Assembly: GCA_026936325.1 (NCBI GenBank)
Contig: JAPTHN010000102.1
Span: 300,001 to 364,000, forward strand
Direction of reading: 5' to 3'
Origin: Platynereis dumerilii
Taxonomy: Eukaryota; Annelida; Polychaeta; Phyllodocida; Nereididae
Length of the DNA: 64,000 nucleotides
Shown: piece by piece, positions 14,001 to 25,803 of the stretch
Numbering within the stretch: position 1 is the first letter of the stretch
How the letters are laid out: the number at the start of each line of letters is the position of its first letter
Made by a program: the position numbers and the translations under genes
Notes under the pieces: model-generated
Seen by the model: the letters and a program-made list of their open reading frames with translations, nothing else
Told to the model about the DNA's origin: nothing
Databases searched by the model: none

Positions 14001-17000
14001 TATGTTGGATGGCTGTTTCAATCATCCTTCACCTCATTGCCGTGTCCTCCCCCTGCCCTAATTAGCCTACCAAGTGCTTAAATACAGGACGTAAAGCCCC
14101 AATGATCCATCCATAATCTGTAGCCTGTGCACTTGACAAAAAAAGAGGCATGAGATGAATTCAACCTTCAGGCGATGCAGTGAATTGTAGCCGTCTCCTG
14201 AAGGTAAAATTCTTCTCATACATGAATCCAGAGATTAGGGAATCTACAATAAAATACAAGAGACTCTCAGTTTTCACTTTATTAAAAGCAATTTGTAGTA
14301 TATAAGGCGACTAAAAGGGGGCGGATGGAACTGTTCCATCATTCACTGACACCTGCTATGCTTTGACTTTAATAATAGAATAAAAAAATTTGACTGCTTC
14401 AATATCTGTTTGTTCTCATTTCCCTCTAATACAGGTTATTAGCTACTCAGGCTGAGAGGGCTTTAGATGAAGCTCAACAGAAACTCGCTCGGAAAGAGAT
14501 AGACGTTCGAAACTTGGAGGAGAAGGTGATGATATTCGAGAGAAGAATCGCAGAATTATCCGACGCTACTCAAACCGACGCTGATGAGATGGTAGCTCTG
14601 AAGACGACTGTCACTTCTCTTGACAAAGAGAAGGATATCTTACAAGGGGAGGTTGATGACAAGGCCGAGAGATTAGCAGCTATGCAGCAACAACTCACTT
14701 CTAAGGTAAGGGCGCTGTTCTATTATTAAGGAAAAATTGTTGGGAAATGATACATATGGCTATGGCAGTCCACTATGCCATTGAAGTAGAAGGGACATTA
14801 GTCTGTGTGTTGTAAGACTGCTCCTTCTGCAGCCATCAGTCATTAGGTGGTCTGTCATGGGAGCGCAATCCTCCTTCTCGACCTGTAACTTAGCCTACAA
14901 GGGATTGAAAGTTGTCATTCAGTAGGTTTGTTGAATTTGATCCCGACCTTTGAATAATCACGTAAATTTTTCCCTAACACGAATCTCTTCAATCTCGAGA
15001 TAGCTTGGAACTACAATGCCATTGACTTTCTGTGAAGTGTTAGTCTGTTTCTAGGAAATGAAGATTTTCTCTGCTACACTGAATGCAGTGCTTATGTAAA
15101 TTGTCTTCTTTCAGGAAAGAGTCATTGGCCAATTGAAAGCCAGTATTACCGAGCTGGAAAATGCCCTTGAGTAAGTGCAATGTAGTATTTTCAATATAAA
15201 TTTGTCTCAATTACATACATCAAATTTTCAATTAGGCCCATGTGTCATGTTATAAAAAGATTTCAATATGCGATGGGGATTTTCTTCACATATTTCTTAA
15301 TGTCTTGTCCACTTAGATCAACCTCACTTGATTGACAGGCGAACACAATACAAAGGAAGTTCAGATTTATCATAAACAAGTTTTAACCCCCTCCATGCTG
15401 AGCTGCCATATTGTTATAATGTAGACTGTAGAAGGTTGTCTTTTATGCTTGCTCCCTTGCAGGGACTAAGATCTCAGATAAAATCACTGCTTTATTGTTT
15501 GACCTTGTATTGTTGAATGACCTTTGTTGGTAATGTGTGTACTTTTTACAGCCACCATGCGGACAACATAACTGCCAAGGACCGGGAGATCTCAAGTCTG
15601 AGGAGGCAAGTTGATTCAACGAGCGATGAATTAACGGACAAAGCTAGGAACGTGGAGGTTGCCATCCGGGAAAACCGTCGATTACAGGACGACCTGACTA
15701 CTATGACCAGAGAGAACCAGGTGAGATATTGAGAAAAAGGTTATATTTCATGGAAGTGGATCTGTCAATGTTTATTTGTGGCGAAGTTGTCCAGTTCAAC
15801 ACATCCATGAAAAACTGGAATTAATTTATCATCAGGCAGTCTCAGACAGCCCAAATAGTGTGTCCGATATAGAGTCGCTTCTCTAAAACTGAGTACACTA
15901 CAGGAGATGGCTTATTCACCGTTGTTCACATTTTTTCAGCCAATCCTACCCTTCTTTCATTCTGGGGAATCTTAATTTGGATGTTCTATTTGAGCTGAGT
16001 AAATCACTCATGATATTAGTTATTGTGCTGTCTTTTAACAACTTTGCATGTCACATAAGTTACCACAATATATTTAGCATCACTTGATCACATGTTGTAG
16101 AGTCTGCATGCGGAGTTGAGTGAAACCCTTGAAGAGAGAGATCAGTTCAAGGAGCAAGTCCAGGATTACATCATGGAGGTCAAGAGGGTCGAAGAACTGC
16201 TCTCTTCTAAGGTAATTCGTATATTGGTAATTGGCATGGGGAAATTTGGGTAATTGCACACTGTAAATCACCTATACCGGTAGTTCAGGGGATTCCCCTG
16301 AGATTGAGTGCTTGTAACACTGTTTTGGAGTTGCTTGCTGTGATATTGCTTAATTATTTGTAAAAAGTAGGGGTAGAGTTAGCCAAGTGGTAGCATGCTG
16401 GGCTGCTAATCATTGAGTCTGGTGTTCGAAACCAGCTCTTACTCGGTCAACTGGGCCTGTTTCGAATGGCAGTTTCAATCATCCTTCACCTCATTGCAGT
16501 GTCCTCCTCCTGTCCTAATTAGCCTACCAAGTGCATAAATGCGGGACATAAAGTCCCTATCATCCGTCCACTCCATCCATTAGTATCCCATTAGTATCCC
16601 TATATATATATAAAAGACCTCTTAAAAAGCCTTTTGTTTCCTTGAATGATTGGACTGCCAATCACTGGATCCAGGGTTCGAATCCATCTCTTGCCGGGTT
16701 CCTGGGCCTATGTTGGATGGCTGTTTCAATCATCCTTCGCCTCATTGCTGTGTCCTCTTCCTGTCCCAATTAGCCTACCAAGTGCACAAATACAGGATGT
16801 AAAGCCCCAAACATCCATCCATCCGTCCTTGAATGATTTACATTAATTAATGATGAAATTTTCTGTTTCAGGAAAATGAGCGTTCGGACCTGTTGGAGCA
16901 GTACAGGTCTCTGAGTCAACAAGCGGAGAGGAACGAGACTCATTCCCATCAACTGGAATCCGAGAGTTCAAATCTGAGGCTGGAGATCATGACGAGGGAG

Positions 17001-20000
17001 AGTGAAATGAGGAGACTGAGGGAGAAGACAGAGTCCATGCAGAGGGAAATACAAGCAGTGAGTCATCAGTAATATATTTGATGTTTGGGTATTACATGCT
17101 TTCCTTGGACTCCCAATTTAGTTCATTTCCCGCCCAAGTCAATTGTGCCTACCGTATATAAATTATAGTACTTTAAAAAAAAGATACTTTTAATGCAGTC
17201 TCAAGCTATTCTCCAGAGTTTATTCATATCGCAGCAACTGACAATTTGACACTGCTGGGGCTATGTGCTGGATGGGATTGAGACTTCTGGCAAAATTTGA
17301 GAAGAGTGATCCAGAATTGGGAAAATTTTAAAATTGAATTGCCTGGAATGTGTTGGAACATGGCCAGTTAATATAATACAACACTAATACAACACAAACG
17401 GGTGGGAGTAGGGTGAAAGTCTGGTCCCCATGCAGGGCCCTAACCCTACACACACATCACTCCTCGAAAACCATTGATTGAATTTGCTTTTCCCCTAAAA
17501 TGATTGTGAATTTCTCAGCATGATGTTGCCCTGTGATTTCAGTCATGTTCTTCATCTTCTGAGGTTCGTTACAGCTTCTCTTTCCCTCAAATGTATTATC
17601 CCGAAGTTTTGTTCATAAGACTAGTTCAGCACGCCATTTTGTCCTATGTATGTTGCCCTTGCGTCATTGAAGTGGCACGATGTAGCAATGATACGTGGGT
17701 ATTTCTTAATTTCTCCCAGTTGTGAATGTCCAGTCCAACGTTTTTCAGACTTATGAGCATGTGTCTTGATTTGTTTTAGACCACATGTGTAGCATAAATG
17801 TTTGCCTTGTTTGTTTCTTGAAGATTACCTGCAAGATTGTGAGATAGTTGTATGAGCGATAAGTGAAGTTTTTAGCTTACTTTATCGTGTTTATGGAAGT
17901 TAATATAGAAGTTTCGTATTGCAAATGTCAAAATATTTAACTCACGAAGGAGCTTAAATCTGCTATGTGTTTCTGCAACCTTTTGTCTCGTAACTTGACC
18001 CTGGGCAGTCGTTTACCGTACTGAGCCACCTCTGAAAGCTAATGAAGCCCATGAGACACGGGTGAAGGCTCCTTGGTGAGTCAAATATTCAGACCATTGT
18101 GATATGAAACTACCAAAGGTCAAGAGTAAGCTTACATAGATATTTATGGAAGTTGTGTGAATGCCTGCTTTTACTCACAAAACTTATAATAATTATGCCT
18201 TCAAATGCATGATGTTTCGATATTTTGATAAGAAAACTTTTATTTTTTGTAATCTTATTCTGCATTTGCATAATACAAAATATATGACGAACTGAAATTT
18301 ACATTTACTTGTCTGAAAGACAATTGTGAGCCTATTTCAGTGGTATTTGATTGTGTTGTAATTATGATTTTCTTGTCTTCACAGCACTTGGAGGCCGAAC
18401 ACGCTTACGAAGTTCAAGTGTCGCAATTAACGAGGTCGGTAGCAGTTCTTGAAGAAGCCATGAGGAGTATCGAACAAGAAAAGGACACGTTGCTCGGCGA
18501 TCTGGCGGCTGTCAGGGACCTCTGCACAAAACTTGAACTCACCAAAGACAATCTGCAACGCCAACTTACTGCCAAAACACTAGACCATGATAAGGTATGG
18601 AAAATGTTGACAATTCTGAGTGTATTTGAGGATTGTTGCCTCTTTCAGAGAATGCGTCCCCTTGAGCTGCTTCAGGGGGAGGGTTTGGTCTAGTGGAAGT
18701 GTGCTAGGCTGCCAATCGCTGCGTCCTTGGTTTGAATCCAGCTTTTGCCGGGTCACCTGGGCCTGTGTTGGATGGAAGTTTCAATCATCCTTCGCCTCAT
18801 TGCTGTGCCCGCCTCCTGTCCCAATTAGCCTAGCAACGGTATAACTACTGGACATGAACTCCCAATCACTGAGCTGCTTCAGCTTTGAAATCAATGTTTT
18901 TAGTCTTGACAGAATTTAGTGTGTAATGGCAAATGAGATATCTCAAATCTTTTCACTGCAGGTGGCCACCTTAATGGAGGAGATGCGGCAAGAGACGCAT
19001 GTTTTAAGAAATCAAGTCTCCACAGAGAGGTCATCAGTTCGCAACTTAGAAGGACTTCTTGTCAACAACAGAGACAAGGAATTCCAGACTCATCTGGCTG
19101 AACAGGAGCGCAATGCAGAGATACAGCTGCTGAGGGATCGCATCGCTATCAATGAAAGCAAAATGTAAGTATTGTGTTAGATGGAGTGCAATATGCCTAA
19201 AATAACAGGTGTTAGCTGAGCTAAAGGACAGTTTGAAGTCTTTGCCTATTTGAGTTATTTTATATGTTGCCATACTGGGCGAATGAATGTGTCTTGAGAG
19301 TCTTTGCACAGCACTGAATAATTTTTTGTGCAGTCCCCTAGACGCTCTAAAATCTAAAACATTCCCATCAAATTTGATTATTTGACTTTTGTTTGCCTAA
19401 ATTATCTTGAATTAAGTGCAACTTTTAGCAAAATTATACGGACTTCTTAAACTTGAATTTGCAGAGAAAGCCACCAGAGGGAGCTAACACTGACCAGGTC
19501 CAGAAATATGGAGCTTGAGACGGAGATTGAACGAATGAGGAGGCAGGTCACCAACGAACGATTTGAACGGTAAGGAATTATAAGTCAACGGCATACACTA
19601 TTTGTTCTGAGCATTTTGTGTATTCAGCGTGTTTTGGGTTATTTACTCATTGTATACTCTCACTTTTTGCAACAGGGAAAGATGTGTCCAGGAGTTGCGG
19701 AGAAATGGATTAAGTCCTCCAGGCGATGGCTCAGGTCGCTTGTCTCGTGGCGCAAGAAGCCCTGCTCCAAGATCTTTCTCTCCTGCCAGGTGCGTATATC
19801 GATCAATATTAGTCGCAAAGATACACGTATAAACAAATAGATTGATAGATAGTATTATAGATCGATAGGTATAGATATTGTAAGTGCAGCCCTTTAAGCC
19901 CAGTTCTGGCCTATTGCCAGTGCTGATCACTCACTCACTCTGGCATGTTGGATTTACCCCCATTGAAGGGATATTTTACTTTCCCTGCATAAACACTGAT

Positions 20001-21401
20001 ACATAGGAGTAATGGGACGAGAGACATAAATACATTAATCTGACCACTGATAAACTTAACTGATAAACCTGGGAAGTTGTCAAGGATAGGAAAGGTCTAC
20101 TCTGTGAAGGTAATGTCATGCCAAGTCTCAAGATTTGATCCTTGCTCAGTGGTACTCCCAAAATTGGTTGCTCTTTCAGTCTCCTTTAACGACTTTCAGA
20201 CCATACTTTCAAGTGACCAATTGTAGAGATCTATGATACTGATTAAAATATTAAAATATCATGAGCTTGAAAAGTTAGACTAAGCACATTTTAACAACTT
20301 CTTGATTAACTCTCATTATGCTTTTAGATCTACGGATGGAGTACGGTCACAGACCTTGTCTCCCACCACCCACTTGCGATCCGATGATGACGAAACACAA
20401 AATTTTCATCAAACGGTACGAATGATCTTTTCATATCTTTCATGTCTTGCGTCAGATATAAAAGTCCATTTAGAATGATTAGACTACTCTTTTTTAGTCA
20501 TGTAATTCATATCAATTTGAGTAATCTATTTCTTCGTTTAGCATGTTAACTGTTTAGTCAGAGTGACCTGTTTCATTTTGCATGTTTTCTTGTTATTGCA
20601 TGGCTGTATGTATGTCCTTACAGATGTGATGTAAATAGCTAGTGTGTGATCATCATTATCACATATTGCATGAGGTATGTACTTTCAGTTTTGTTTTGCA
20701 TTCATTTCCAAATTTTCCATTAAAACTTTCGTTTTGTTTTGCATTTGAAGTGATTTTTACCTTTGCAAATTTTTTTTTTTAATGTTAATATCTTTTTCCG
20801 TTCACCAAGTTTTCATTAGTTTGGCTGGTCCTCTAAAATATATTTTTATACTTCCGTCTGCTCTGCATGTATCTTCTTGGATTGGAGTCTTTCTCCACCT
20901 TGACTGTAAACAACTTTTGCACACTTTGTAACATAGGACTTAATATTGAGTTGTAATCTGCTGTTTTCAGACGAATCGTTCCACCAAAGTATTAACTACG
21001 AAAACCAAAAGTGAGTAAATTTTGGCTTTCATTTAGAACCTTATTATATGAAACTTTATTAAGCTTTAACAGGTATCTCTCTCATCTAAAATATACATTT
21101 AGTTTAGTTAAAAACAAATTTATTGTCATGAAAGTATGCCAAAAGTTTTTCTATGCAAATTAAAGTTGAGACTGTATGCTTAGTTCTAATGAGATTTATA
21201 ATAGTGAAACAGTGCGACCTCCTGAGAGGTCAGAAGCTTCTTCAACATTCCTCTCGCAATACTGGTTGCAAGCACCTGTAAAAACTTTGGCAAATTACAT
21301 CCTAAGTTCCTCTTACTGCTGCTCTTTCAATAAAACTAAAATTTATTTTATTTTCAGTACGTTCTTCCCACCGATACGAAAGGAGTATGGAAGGAAAATG
21401 A
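5004..21401 (+). CDS. CEP135: CEP135, centrosomal/centriolar coiled-coil protein (5' incomplete)
   Basis: CEP135 (Drosophila Bld10) is a structural coiled-coil protein of the centriole cartwheel and wall. Exons: 5004-5132, 5469-5600, 9980-10129, 10505-10655, 10898-11046, 11229-11381, 11645-11785, 11880-11966, 12170-12232, 12617-12790, 13196-13273, 13701-13852, 14435-14705, 15115-15170, 15552-15720, 16101-16211, 16872-17057, 18385-18594, 18962-19164, 19465-19569, 19676-19789, 20328-20415, 20971-21010, 21358-21401. Every junction is GT-AG and the sum is 1051 codons plus TGA. Family landmarks in order are GRPHDVVALESRN, LKHKNGLIKKRSKSP, NRRLQDDLTTMTRENQ, NRDKEF and ERCVQELRRNGL. The last two exons (tail after residue about 1020) are the least certain. 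Nearly all of the protein is heptad-rich. The exon at 11229 is Arg/Ser-rich, and the exon at 11645 looks like a duplicate of the one at 10898. The paralogue TSGA10 is less likely given the length. Confidence 0.93.
5941..6025 (+). repeat. Short tandem repeat, GATAGCAATCA unit
   Basis: About five imperfect copies of a GATAGCAATCAA-like unit of 10-16 bp follow one another in the second visible CEP135 intron. There is no evident function. Confidence 0.7.
6283..7375. repeat. Degenerate GTCATGGAAAG / AGTAGGGAAAA repeats
   Basis: Two AT-rich patches, about 6283-6370 and 7268-7375, consist of near-tandem AGTCATGGAAAG- and AGTAGGGAAAAAGTAGGGAA-like words. Related words appear at about 7640-7700, 12895-12965 and 32095-32160. 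They look like remnants of one dispersed repeat family. No termini were resolved. Confidence 0.45.
6486..9190 (-). CDS. Questin oxidase-like protein, nested in a CEP135 intron
   Basis: The predicted protein belongs to the questin oxidase-like family (DUF4243). Fungal members (AflY/GedK type) perform Baeyer-Villiger-type oxidations in polyketide pathways; the role of animal members is unknown. Exons on the minus strand are 9158-9190, 7748-8815 and 6486-6638, giving 417 residues plus TAG. Family motifs visible are GYLSNHILHAIVAFAHLGG near residue 40 and SLFHGLIQLGYGAG near residue 130. The large exon has a good acceptor directly before ATCACTATG, so the internal methionine at 8807-8809 could also be the start. 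The first exon (11 residues) is inferred from an in-frame ATG and a GTGAGC donor. The last exon reads VCYDLWKDDD through FYSNN. A Harbinger MITE sits about 20 bp upstream of the last exon's acceptor. Confidence 0.85.
6660..6868. mobile_element. PIF/Harbinger-type MITE, family A
   Basis: The inverted termini read GGCCACACATAATTGAT on one side and its complement on the other, extending about 30 bp through an AGCTTC motif. TTA flanks both ends (6657-6659 and 6869-6871), the TWA duplication of PIF/Harbinger elements. The centre is A- and T-rich homopolymer. Relatives lie at 29203, 36292, 39852, 55825 and 57016. Confidence 0.8.
11395..11507 (+). mobile_element. SINE fragment (3' body)
   Basis: This piece matches the tail half of the tRNA-derived SINE: GTTTCAATCCTCGACCTCATTG-like start, CCTAATGAGCCT, then AACGTAAAGCC and an ATCC-rich tail. 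It begins right after the donor of the CEP135 Arg/Ser-rich exon, in the sense direction. Confidence 0.65.
11985..12048 (+). repeat. Dispersed repeat with GGTGCTGATGGGGCGTAAAA core
   Basis: This is the same element as at 741-800. It starts CCTCTAAATAGCC and continues into GGTGCTGATGGGGCGTAAAA and ACTCACTCAC. The inverted copy at 62515-62576 shares both edges, which marks the unit as about 60 bp. Confidence 0.55.
12424..12560 (+). mobile_element. SINE fragment (3' body)
   Basis: A diverged copy of the SINE body (GCAGTTTCAATTATTCATTGC, CTAATTAGACT, AAAGGACATAAATCC) lies in the sense orientation in a CEP135 intron. The tRNA-like head is not recognisable. Confidence 0.55.
13914..14117 (+). mobile_element. 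Full-length tRNA-derived SINE with 14-bp target duplication
   Basis: This is the best copy of the family. The head has a box A-like TCTAGTGGTAGCGTGCTGGG and a box B GGTTCGAATCC; it aligns with tRNA-Gly(GCC), with TGCCA at the anticodon position. The body contains TTTCAATCATCCTTCACCTC, ATTAGCCTACCAAGTGC and ACGTAAAGCCCCAA, and the tail is ATCC-rich. The target duplication CTGTAGCCTGTGCA lies at 13900-13913 and 14118-14131. The intact duplication implies a relatively recent insertion. Confidence 0.9.
16369..16580 (+). mobile_element. tRNA-derived SINE, full length, diverged
   Basis: Head and body match the copy at 13914, with substitutions: AGCCAAGTGGTAGCATGCTG for box A and GTGTTCGAAACC for box B. 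It is followed closely by a second SINE at 16652. Confidence 0.8.
16652..16826 (+). mobile_element. 5'-truncated SINE with 12-bp target duplication
   Basis: This copy starts inside the anticodon region (GGACTGCCAATCACTGGATC) and is flanked by CCTTGAATGATT at 16640-16651 and 16827-16838. A target duplication around a 5'-truncated copy is the signature of LINE-driven target-primed reverse transcription that stopped early. No partner LINE is visible in the window. Confidence 0.85.
18676..18869 (+). mobile_element. Full-length SINE with 13-bp target duplication
   Basis: It has head, body and tail as in the 13914 copy. The duplication TGAGCTGCTTCAG lies at 18663-18675 and 18870-18882. It is about 80 bp downstream of a CEP135 donor and is in the sense direction. 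Confidence 0.85.
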
Positions 21402-23324
21402 GTAGACGTTACCCGCCAATTTGACTGGACTTCAAGAGAACCTAGATACTGCTGACACCTGCTGGAGATTCCAGCGTCTTGTCTGTGATTTTGTAAATAA
21501 TCATTCTCATCAATTTTCTATGAATCATCCCATTACTCATATTTATCAAATTCATAATATTCATCTGTATGCCATATATATGCACTATTTATAATGCAAA
21601 ATACAAAAATATATCAATTTATCCCATTTCAGTGATCTGTATTGAATGTGTGATTAACAGTTTAATTTGAATGATTCTCAAAATGTGTGCATTACAAAAC
21701 AGCATTATTACAGCCAAATAAACTGTTTACAATTTATTATTATATTACATGTTCTCAGAATGCATGTTTAACTGAAATTAACATACATGAAATTTTGTTA
21801 ATCGCGTGTAAAATGTTTAAATTCCTTCTTCTCTGTAAATAATATTTTTGTGTGATCTGATAAATCAAGTCATTCCTCAGTCTGGAAGTAAAGTAATCTG
21901 AAGTATAGTAATTTGAGGTATGAATTCGGCAATTGCATATAAATGCCACTTATTGCCGGAGTTCCAGATCTGTTTGTATAATCTGCTAATTAAAAGCAAT
22001 AGTCCCCTTGTGATCCAATTGTTACTAGGCTTAATCCATAGCAGCATTGAATGATCCTTGGCATTATAATCCACAATTGCCTTAAGTGATGTCTTAATTT
22101 CAGCCTTTTCAGGCTCTTGTGGCAAATCGTGTGATCTTGTGCATGTGCCTATTAAAAGCAAATAATTAATTTGCAAAACTCAGTACTTCAGATCTGACTG
22201 GACGTTGAACAGGGTACCCACTAAATTTAAGTTAGTAATGGAATTCCCTCTATTTTCTGCGATTTCACTCCGATCCAGCAAATATTGCTGTCCTTATGCC
22301 TGGTAGGCCTAACTGGAAACCAAAAAAATTTTTTAAACCAGTACAACACTTAAAAAGATTTAATGTGTAATTACACTTGACTGTATTATAAGCTGTAGCC
22401 CTACTAATAGTACTATGGTTGTGGTAAATGTTACATGGAAAATTACACCATCCTAAATATGAGAAGAACCACAATTTGACAAAGTTCTTGCTTCTGTGTT
22501 GAAACAGTTGTCGCCCATCTATAGTCCTAGCACTGTAAGCAGGCCCTTCTTCATCATGAAGTCATCTTTCGTGGCGATTCAGTCTCTCTTGAGGTTAAAA
22601 TATCACTTTAAATAGTAACGAAGGAGGGCAGTGACCCCGGCGGTCACACTTGAGCATATTGCAATGCAGCTCCTACAGCTGCTTGACAAATATTTGATAT
22701 GATGTCCAACAAGTTTCTTTACTAAATTATTTTGATGTTTATAAAATTTACAAAGCAAGAAAACATCCCAAAACTATGTCTTGATTTTGTAACTGCATTC
22801 CAGAACGATAACTGTTTCTAGACCTATCAAAGTGGGTACCCTGTTCCATTCTTAAGACAATATTAACTCTGAAAGTTAATATTTCTGTTTCAAATCTTGT
22901 TATTATTTACCATGTTTACATCCTCTGTAATTTGTTGCATAAAACTCCTAATTTATTGAATGTGTGTTGATTTTTAGGCGAGTGTATTTGTTGACAGATG
23001 TTTTGTGTGTTTTAGAAAGAAAGTGATGATCTATGCATTTTAATAAGTTTTTATTGACTGTTTTTGTTATGTAGTATAAATGCACAATAAAAACATTTTG
23101 AAATGCAAAATTACTGCCGTGGCTTGTTTCTGGGAGTAATCAAACAAATCATGCAGGAAAAATAACGAAAATAATGAAGGCATGATCGGAGGTGGGGAGA
23201 GAATTACAATGCTATTGATTCAAGTCATACTTCATAGTAGAACTTGCATGGAGTTGCGCCAGTACAATGTCCATGAAAACATAGATAAATAGAAATATAT
23301 ATAAGTCACTAATTGAAGGTGTTA
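21402..23324. other. CEP135 3' UTR and intergenic spacer to MCTS1
   Basis: CEP135 (+) and MCTS1 (-) converge here. AATAAA signals lie at 21717-21722 and 23086-23091. The second is followed by an AT-rich stretch and suits a 3' UTR of about 1.7 kb. No exon is seen. Confidence 0.6.
23086..23091 (+). terminator. Candidate polyadenylation signal for CEP135
   Basis: AATAAA in GCACAATAAAAACATTTTG. An earlier AATAAA at 21717-21722 could give a shorter 3' UTR. Use of either site is inferred. Confidence 0.45.
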
Positions 23325-25803
23325 TCATTTAACCGGCTTCATGTGCCACAGTCCATCATTTAAGTAGTGAATATTGTCCAGGCCTATTCCTTTGTTTACT
23401 TCCAAACTGAAATAGAAAAGGAGAATTATTACATTTTGTCAGCAGCTTGAAGGAGTTACAACATCTAATTGTATCTTCTGTTGGAGTCATTGTGTTAGAA
23501 TGAGTTAGGTATACCATTCAAGGTCTTTACAAGCCAATCAGGTTGTTTTCATTAACCTTTTATTGTTTGATTATACTGGATTTGTCTACATTCAGTTTGT
23601 TATAACAGTTTCTTTTATCTTTAAGGTGACTTCATTTGGCCAATCAATTGATATAATGATATGCAATGGTGCATAGTCTTCAACTTGATGAGAAGTGACT
23701 TCAGTTTTCATTTGAAGATTATAACTTACATTTTTTCTGTTGACATCTTTGTTAGTCCTACGGCCACTGCATTTTCCTTGCCTTCAGCAGTTACTGCCTG
23801 AGATCTCATTAAGGAAAAAGACTGAGCAATGAGGTTGTGTCTTTCTAAGCCTGATTGCAGCAGTGATGATCACTTTTTTTGTCCAAAAAACAACAGCTAA
23901 CATTAGGCTACCTTATCTTTCCCACAAAAATCGGTTTTACTGTAGGCCTAGATTTTATCACAAAGGAGAAAAAATTACAGATTTATATTTTAATTTGTGA
24001 CTTTCAAGGATACAACAACGGTGTTAGCTTCCACTTTAGTCATCTTGGCTCCAGGTGACGTTAGTCCAGGGCACATAATGTTGGCTCCACTCAAAATAAA
24101 TCTAATTGCTCCCTTATCAACCTGCATCTTGGGCAAAATAAATGGATCTGAAATACACAAAATAAATATACCGGTAAATACAATATCGACCATGGAAATT
24201 ACTGTACTCCATTCAAGAATATAGGATCAAGAATACAGAATCTTAAAATTTAAAGCAATCTCTAAATAATGAACATTTTTGAGAAATTGCCCATCTACTT
24301 ACACTTGTGAAGTAATTTTAACGTAGGATACCAAGGCTTTTCTCGGCATTTGAAGAAGAGCAGTTCACCAGATTTTGACGCTACGATTTCTATGTGATCT
24401 TGACTGAAATAAATAAGGAATCGATCAACAACTTTAACATTAAATGAAGCTTAAAAGAAGAATAAATCAATCATTAATTAATAACCCCTACTGGACTGAT
24501 CAGTCCCAAAACAATCCTGTGTTTGTACGTCATCAGCAGCTTTATGGGATATAAATGGACATAAATGGCCCAACAGGCAGTTAGCTGGGGATGCACATAA
24601 ATGTCCCTTCAGTCCGGTAAGGGTTAAATGCATCCAGAAAGTGCATTATTACATGATAAAGTGAGACAAAAACCACACAGAATTCTCTCTTACCATTTAA
24701 CAACCTTCAGATCTTTCTTAGGAATGATTTGATCTGCATAGTCTCCAATGTAAGGCATCTGTTCCAAGATTTCCGTCCGGATTCCCCTCATTACAGAGGA
24801 CTTCAAATTATTAACCGAAGACACATTTTCCTTCTCTTCAAACCTAAAAGGGTAAAAGAGAAGATACATGTAATTTTATCATCGCTCTTTCGTAAAAAAT
24901 ATCATTTGTCCGAGTTATTAAAAAACACTATAGTAAATATTTTGCCGAACCATTTGCCAACATTGGCAACAATCCAGGAGGTTATCAATTTCAAAGATTT
25001 AATGACGACTTGATATACGCCATACGCATGGAGTTTGTAAATACAATCTTTGCTCACATTACATGTTTGCACAATGAGCTAGGTAGTGCAGTATTTTTAC
25101 CTGACTAAAGACCAAGCCTGTAAAGCATGTAAAGATTCGCCAACGCAATGCAAAGTTCCAACGGAAGAAAACAAATCAGGGGAACTCAACTAAATGTCCA
25201 CAATTCAATGCTTTTAGCAAGAGTAAGAGCCTGAGAGGGTTTAACTTTAGGGGATTACCCGCTGTGTCTCAGTGCTATATTTTGCTTCACTAGATGACCA
25301 ACCCGTACCACAACCCTCGGCCTCGCTCGTGCATTCTAACTCATTTTATCTAACTAATTTTAGCGAAACACTTGAGACATACATGTATCGGCTGACAACA
25401 ACTAAATAAGTTATTAAGGCCTTAATTTAACTGGCGGCTTAATAAAGCACAACTTGGTCTGAAGACTTGGAAGGAAAGTTGTACCATGTCTACTCTGTCT
25501 CTGGCTGGTATCAATGGGAATTAGATTGTTAAATTGACAAAACTAGCAGTAATGGGCGAAGTTGCTCATTGACATTGATGCCAAGGAGATTATCTCATCA
25601 CTCAACTGACTGAATTGTTGCTGAAGCACCTGTCAAAATTGCAATACACATGTGACATGTCACAACAGTCAACAGCAGGCTGAATTTGACATGCCAAGGA
25701 ATGGACACCTTTTTCCACCTAAAAAAACACTCAGATCTGAGGACAATTGTTGTCTCCCTTTGCCCTGCTTCTTGTAACTTACTTTTTGAACATTGTCCTG
25801 CTG
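23325..25803 (-). CDS. MCTS1: MCTS1 (MCT-1), translation re-initiation and recycling factor
   Basis: MCTS1 pairs with DENR on the 40S ribosome to promote re-initiation and post-termination recycling. Minus-strand exons: 25793-25803, 24694-24843, 24303-24403, 24014-24147, 23730-23797, 23325-23406. They sum to 546 nt, exactly 181 residues plus TGA, the length of the human protein. The N-terminal DUF1947-type part starts MFKKFEEKENV; the C-terminal PUA domain contains [32 protein letters not shown] and [13 protein letters not shown]. The first coding exon is only 11 nt. The intron 23798-24013 has U12-type signals (separate entry). RBM41 starts 187 bp away on the other strand. Confidence 0.97.
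23798..24013 (-). other. U12-type (minor spliceosome) intron in MCTS1
   Basis: On the minus strand the intron begins GTATCCTT (24006-24013), the U12 5' splice-site consensus. TTCCTTAAT (23808-23816), matching the U12 branch-point consensus TTCCTTRAY, lies with its branch A about 11 nt from the terminal AG. The reading frame across the junction (..NTVV then AVTAEGK..) agrees with the MCTS1 family, which fixes the splice sites. Confidence 0.9.
24485..24623. mobile_element. piggyBac-like MITE, TTAA target
   Basis: This 139-bp element starts CCCCTACTGGACTGATCAGTCC and ends with the imperfect complement. TTAA follows the right end, and the left flank is ATAA, a one-base change from TTAA. A second, better copy is at 60164-60303. 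CCC-starting ends with a TTAA target point to piggyBac. It lies between MCTS1 exons. Confidence 0.65.

Noticed and set aside
5004-21401. TSGA10 as the identity of the coiled-coil gene
   Set aside because: TSGA10 is a related but much shorter protein. Over 1050 residues are present here, and the collinear match, including the C-terminal ERCVQELRRNGL region, fits CEP135.
20971-21424. Alternative CEP135 end reading ..MSRRYPPI
   Set aside because: That frame is open in the last exon, but exon phase from 20971-21010 enters a different frame and stops at 21401. The alternative stays possible if the upstream splice differs.
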